Of a DNA stretch of 64,000 nt, positions 62,482 to 64,000 are shown piece after piece. The notes under the pieces are model-generated. The model saw nothing but the letters and a program-made list of their open reading frames with translations. It made no database searches and was not told where the DNA came from. Origin of the DNA: DUPU01 sp050952465 (GTDB lineage Bacteria > Bacillota > Dehalobacteriia > Dehalobacteriales > Dehalobacteriaceae); NCBI GenBank assembly GCA_050952465.1, contig JBMNKZ010000014.1:248001-312000 (forward strand). The letters run 5' to 3'. Made by a program: the position numbers and the translations under genes. Numbering within the stretch: the first letter of the stretch is position 1; every line of letters begins with the position of its first letter.

Positions 62482-63264
62482 TTATTTTTTATTATTTCGT
62501 AAGATAAGCAAGCCTATACAACAAACTAGTCTTAAGGAGCTAATTTTGGTTAAGAATCCTTTATACTCTTTCTTTTCTGGATATTTGTAAGTTAGTCTCT
62601 TGCTGGTCTTCTTGCGCAAATCCACCAGCCCTTCAGCTATTTTTACTGCTGCAGTTACACCATCGAATACAGGTAAACCGAGCTCCTTTTCCAGATCATC
62701 CGCGAACCTGACCATTCCGGCACAGCCAAGGCAAATTGCCTCTGCTCCGTCTTCCTCAATAGCCTTATTGCTTTCTTCTCTTAATTCGAGCCATACCACG
62801 TTCAGGATTACGCTCAAAATCTAAAACACTTAAATTAGTAGTTCTAACGTTACATTTCTCAGCCATTCCATAGCGCCTCACCACATCTTCAATTAACGTT
62901 TTAATTCGTAGATATAACAGTTACAACCGAAAAACGCGCCGCTACCACACTTGCCATGTACATAGAAGCTTCGGCAATTCCCACTACAGGGACTGGAGAT
63001 ATCTCCCTTGCCGCATATAAGCCTGGGTCACCATAGCAAGCTATTATAAATGCATCAAAATCGTCTACTATTCCCAGAGCGTACTTCCTCAATAACCCCA
63101 ATTACGGATGCAGATTCATCATGAAAATTCTCAATGGAAGCCGGCCCATCCTGAGGGCTAACAGTAGTAATCAAAGTATCACAACGAGCTACGGAGCAGG
63201 CAGCTTGATGAATGCTATCGGTCATTGATAACGTTGTATTGGGATTAATAATTTTGATTTTCAA
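62482..63264 (-). pseudogene. hyuE: Hydantoin racemase paralogue, several frameshifts
   Basis: Three pieces cover the whole of a hydantoin racemase: KIKIINPNTTLSMTDSIHQA at the start, AFIIACYGDPGLYAARE with the first catalytic Cys, VVRRYGMAEKCNVRTTNLSV, and EAICLGCAGMVRFADDLEKE with the second Cys. It is similar along its length to the intact protein encoded at 28388-29119. At least three indels (near 63075, 62905 and 62800) split it. All key residues remain, so damage is recent or due to read error. Confidence 0.83.
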
Positions 63265-63299
63265 TTTACAACTACTCTCCTATAACACTGGCTTCTAGT

Positions 63300-64000
63300 T
63301 TTGTCAGTTTGCTAATTTTAATATTGAGCTCAATAATAACTCCGTACCAACACCAATGTCTTCATATTTTGTCAGTTCCTCCGGGACATGGCTTCGTCCG
63401 CCTAATACTGGGTACAAATATCATCCCTACCTCCGTAATGTCTGCCATTAATGAGGAATCATGAACCGCGCCGCTGTTCATCTTCTTGTAGACTATACCC
63501 TTTCTCTATTGCTGCAACTTGCTCGATAGTTTCAGATACCGTACTCGACAACACAATAGCCGATGCTTCACCTACGAAAGACATTTTGAGCACTTACGTC
63601 ATATTGTTCTGCCACTAATGTCTAAGATGCTTTTCAATCTCAGAAACAGTCACATTGATGCCATCAGGGTTAACATCACGAACATCCACGGTAAACATTA
63701 CTCTTTTCAGGGATAACATTTGGCATATTAGGATGACAGATAATCTTCCCTACAGTTCCAACGGTAGTGAGATTAGCTTTCTTCTTAACTATCTCATCAA
63801 CTCCGGCAAATAGTCATGGCAGCTGCCTGCATCGGATCATTTCGCAAATGCATAGGTGTAGCACCTGCATGATTCGCAACTCCTACAAACTCAACTATAA
63901 GAGTTTTAATCCCTGCGATTGCTTCAACAATACCGATAGTAATATTTCTCATTGTCGAGCACAACACTTTGTTCAATATGCATCTCAACCATAGCCTTTA
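63300..64000 (-). pseudogene. M20 carbamoylase/allantoate amidohydrolase paralogue, broken, runs off the window
   Basis: Fragments in several frames match the M20 protein encoded at 25580-26809: AMVEMHIEQ at the very end of the window, FVGVANHAGATPMHLRNDPM, MFTVDVRDVNPDG, SGAVHDSSLMADITEVGMIF and GGRSHVPEELTKYEDIG near 63410. At least five frame changes occur in 700 bases, so this copy is the most damaged of the set. The 5' part lies beyond 64000. With the racemase and hydantoinase genes it would have made an intact hydantoin set. Confidence 0.75.

Overview
The window looks like a chromosome segment of a low-to-mid GC, probably spore-forming anaerobic Firmicute (Clostridia/Peptococcia type). 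The reasons are Gram-positive stressosome genes, strong AGGAGG ribosome-binding sites, a ydaO-type c-di-AMP riboswitch, radical-SAM glutamate 2,3-aminomutase, B12-dependent enzymes, and many amidohydrolases with Opp/Dpp peptide-type transporters. I cannot name the species from sequence alone.

Layout. (1) 1-2561, plus strand: end of a stressosome operon, rsbS (partial), rsbT (one frameshift), an RsbX-like phosphatase, and a histidine kinase whose N-terminus resembles RsbU_N. (2) 2746-7680, minus strand: ftsY followed by mtnP, mtnA, a class II aldolase and mtaD. Together these encode methylthioadenosine disposal through methylthioinosine and a DHAP-shunt type aldolase. (3) 7930-9069: a protein with two homologous halves and a JAMM-like metal motif only in the second half, behind a possible attenuator. 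(4) 9341-10486, plus strand: a class V aminotransferase. (5) 10605-12183: glutamate 2,3-aminomutase, preceded by its own promoter, a c-di-AMP riboswitch and an intrinsic terminator; this suggests osmotic control of beta-glutamate. (6) smc. (7) 16074-21396: a NapH-like Fe-S membrane protein behind a CsoR-type operator, then a cobalamin uptake and salvage operon (cbiZ, btuF, btuC, btuD) behind a cobalamin riboswitch.

(8) 21683-43678, minus strand, about 20 genes with small gaps. It holds a GntR/FCD-type regulator, a complete Dpp/Opp-type ABC importer (binding protein, two permeases, two ATPases), two M20 peptidases, two allantoinase-like enzymes, an allantoate amidohydrolase/carbamoylase, two TRZ/ATZ-type amidohydrolases, a hydantoin racemase, a ureidoglycine-glyoxylate type aminotransferase, a RidA protein, two KDPG/KHG aldolases around a KDG kinase, and one unrecognised protein. 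The likely overall job is uptake and stepwise hydrolysis of cyclic ureides (allantoin, hydantoins, perhaps purine-derived compounds), with glyoxylate and ammonia as products.

(9) 44079-45600: an IS110-family element with a plausible bridge-RNA leader. (10) 46182-55000: a block of damaged genes (glcD, glcF, DUF364, an ABC ATPase remnant, DUF134, an MBL-fold hydrolase, a zinc-ribbon protein, a strongly deleted nrdJ, DUF1847) with an intact CGGC protein and a cation efflux gene among them. (11) 55094-64000: a second, partly broken ureide/hydantoin locus (cupin, allE, a close copy of the 21.7-kb amidohydrolase, a YfcC-like transporter, a further amidohydrolase, dihydropyrimidinase, hydantoin racemase, M20 carbamoylase). 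Only one frameshift was noticed in the first 45 kb, but about 20 single-base indels, mostly in homopolymers, lie to the right of the IS110 element.
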